Origin: Candidatus Arcticimaribacter sp. UBA7428
GTDB lineage: Bacteria > Bacteroidota > Bacteroidia > Flavobacteriales > Flavobacteriaceae
Length of the DNA: 5,699 nucleotides
Assembly: GCA_002477625.1 (NCBI GenBank)
Contig: DLQQ01000069.1
Location: 1 to 5,699 of the forward strand
Direction of reading: 5' to 3'
In this document: positions 5,004 through 5,699 of the stretch, piece after piece
How the letters are laid out: every line of letters begins with the position of its first letter
Numbering within the stretch: the stretch's first letter is position 1
The notes under the pieces: generated by a model
Database searches by the model: none
What the model was told of the DNA's origin: nothing
Seen by the model: the letters and a program-made list of their open reading frames with translations, nothing else
Translations under genes and position numbers: made by a program

Positions 5004-5699
5004 TTAATAATCTCCTAAAGTTTCTGGATTTTGAGCTAAAGCAATAGCCAACTGCTCGTCGTTTGGAGCTTTTCCATGCCATGCGTGGGTATTCATCATA
5101 AAATCAACCCCATTACCCATTTCTGTTTTTAATAAAATACAGATCGGTTTTCCTTTTCCAGTCATCGATTTTGCTTCTTTCAAAGTAGCAACAATCTCGG
5201 TTAAATCGTTTCCGTTTTCAACGGTCAGCACATCCCATCCAAAGGCAATGAATTTGGCAGAAAGATCTCCCATCGGCATTACTACATCAGTCGGCCCATC
5301 AATTTGTTTTTCGTTGAGGTCAATGGTTGCGATAAGGTTATCTACTTTTTTACCAGCAGCATACATGATTGCTTCCCAATTTTGACCCTCTTGAAGTTCT
5401 CCGTCACCTAGAAGTGTGTATACCAAATGACTGTCGTTATTTAGTTTTTTTGCTTGAGCAGCACCTAGTGCAACCGAAAGTCCTTGTCCGAGTGAACCTG
5501 AAGCCATGCGGATTCCGGGTAAACCTTCGTGAGTTGTAGGGTGTCCTTGCAGCCTCGAATTGATCAGGCGAAAGGTGTTCAGTTCTTCTACAGGGAAGTA
5601 TCCTCTATGGGCTAAAACACTATAAAAAACAGGAGAAATATGTCCGTTGGAAAGGAAGAATACATCTTCGTTTTGGCCGTTCATATCGAACCCTTCTTT
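5004..5699 (-). CDS. Transketolase, N-terminal subunit (5' end outside the window)
   Basis: The thiamine diphosphate (pyrophosphate-binding) half of a split transketolase; 231 residues are visible and the frame is open to the window edge. The true start lies beyond base 5699: full-length proteins of this kind have about 280 residues, and the visible part begins just before FFLSNGHISPVFYSVLA, which normally sits some 50-60 residues in. The Met at 5684 is therefore internal. Counting from the edge: His20 in SNGH (conserved cofactor/substrate histidine), MASGSLGQGL at 65-74, GDG at 98-100 with the metal-binding Asn129 in DLNEKQ (the GDG...N thiamine diphosphate signature), and HAWHGKAP at 205-212. 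The usual DLNGQQ-like metal-loop wording is replaced by DLNEKQ, a mild change. It should pair with the C-terminal subunit encoded 33 bases downstream. The promoter is outside the window. Confidence 0.92.
   Translation of the reverse strand, partial: KEGFDMNGQNEDVFFLSNGHISPVFYSVLAHRGYFPVEELNTFRLINSRLQGHPTTHEGLPGIRMASGSLGQGLSVALGAAQAKKLNNDSHLVYTLLGDGELQEGQNWEAIMYAAGKKVDNLIATIDLNEKQIDGPTDVVMPMGDLSAKFIAFGWDVLTVENGNDLTEIVATLKEAKSMTGKGKPICILLKTEMGNGVDFMMNTHAWHGKAPNDEQLAIALAQNPETLGDY

Overview
The window looks like chromosomal DNA of a member of the Flavobacteriia (Bacteroidetes), probably a marine or environmental Flavobacteriaceae. Four things point there: A+T-rich sequence; promoter-like boxes of the Bacteroidetes type (TTTG, then TAnnTTTG) instead of the usual -35/-10 pair; a lipoprotein whose mature end starts Cys-Gly-Ser-Asp-Asp; and proteins typical of the group (outer-membrane beta-barrel, split transketolase, Hsp15-like S4 protein, stand-alone PyrR-like phosphoribosyltransferase). 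I cannot name the species.

Left part (1-1860): shikimate kinase (aroK, +) converges with a PyrR-like phosphoribosyltransferase (-), and their ends overlap by 9 bases. The next 440 bases hold no intact gene. They hold a deletion scar: the 5' part of a secreted YHS-domain gene joined out of frame to the 3' end of a DinB-family gene. The YHS remnant has also lost its start codon, apparently by deletion of one G, while a good promoter still sits upstream. The scar converges on an Hsp15-like S4 RNA-binding protein gene (-).

Middle part (1861-3384): a divergent intergenic region, then two + strand genes 26 bases apart. The first is a surface-type lipoprotein with an FKBP peptidyl-prolyl isomerase domain and an aspartate-rich, thrombospondin-type-3-like calcium-binding tail. 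The second is a short single-domain asparaginase-like protein that keeps the catalytic residues.

Right part (3393-5699): a tight minus-strand cluster. It consists of the transketolase N-terminal subunit (running off the right end), the transketolase C-terminal subunit and an outer-membrane beta-barrel protein, with gaps of 33 and 6 bases. The two transketolase polypeptides together should form one enzyme of the non-oxidative pentose phosphate pathway; its erythrose 4-phosphate feeds the shikimate pathway that aroK serves. The barrel protein is probably co-transcribed, with no obvious functional link.

Most of the window is ordinary housekeeping content. The points worth a second look are the gene-fusion scar, the facing promoters between the phosphoribosyltransferase and YHS genes, the FKBP lipoprotein architecture and the one-domain asparaginase. 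I saw no mobile element, CRISPR array, tRNA, rRNA or clear intrinsic terminator, and no convincing new multi-gene system.
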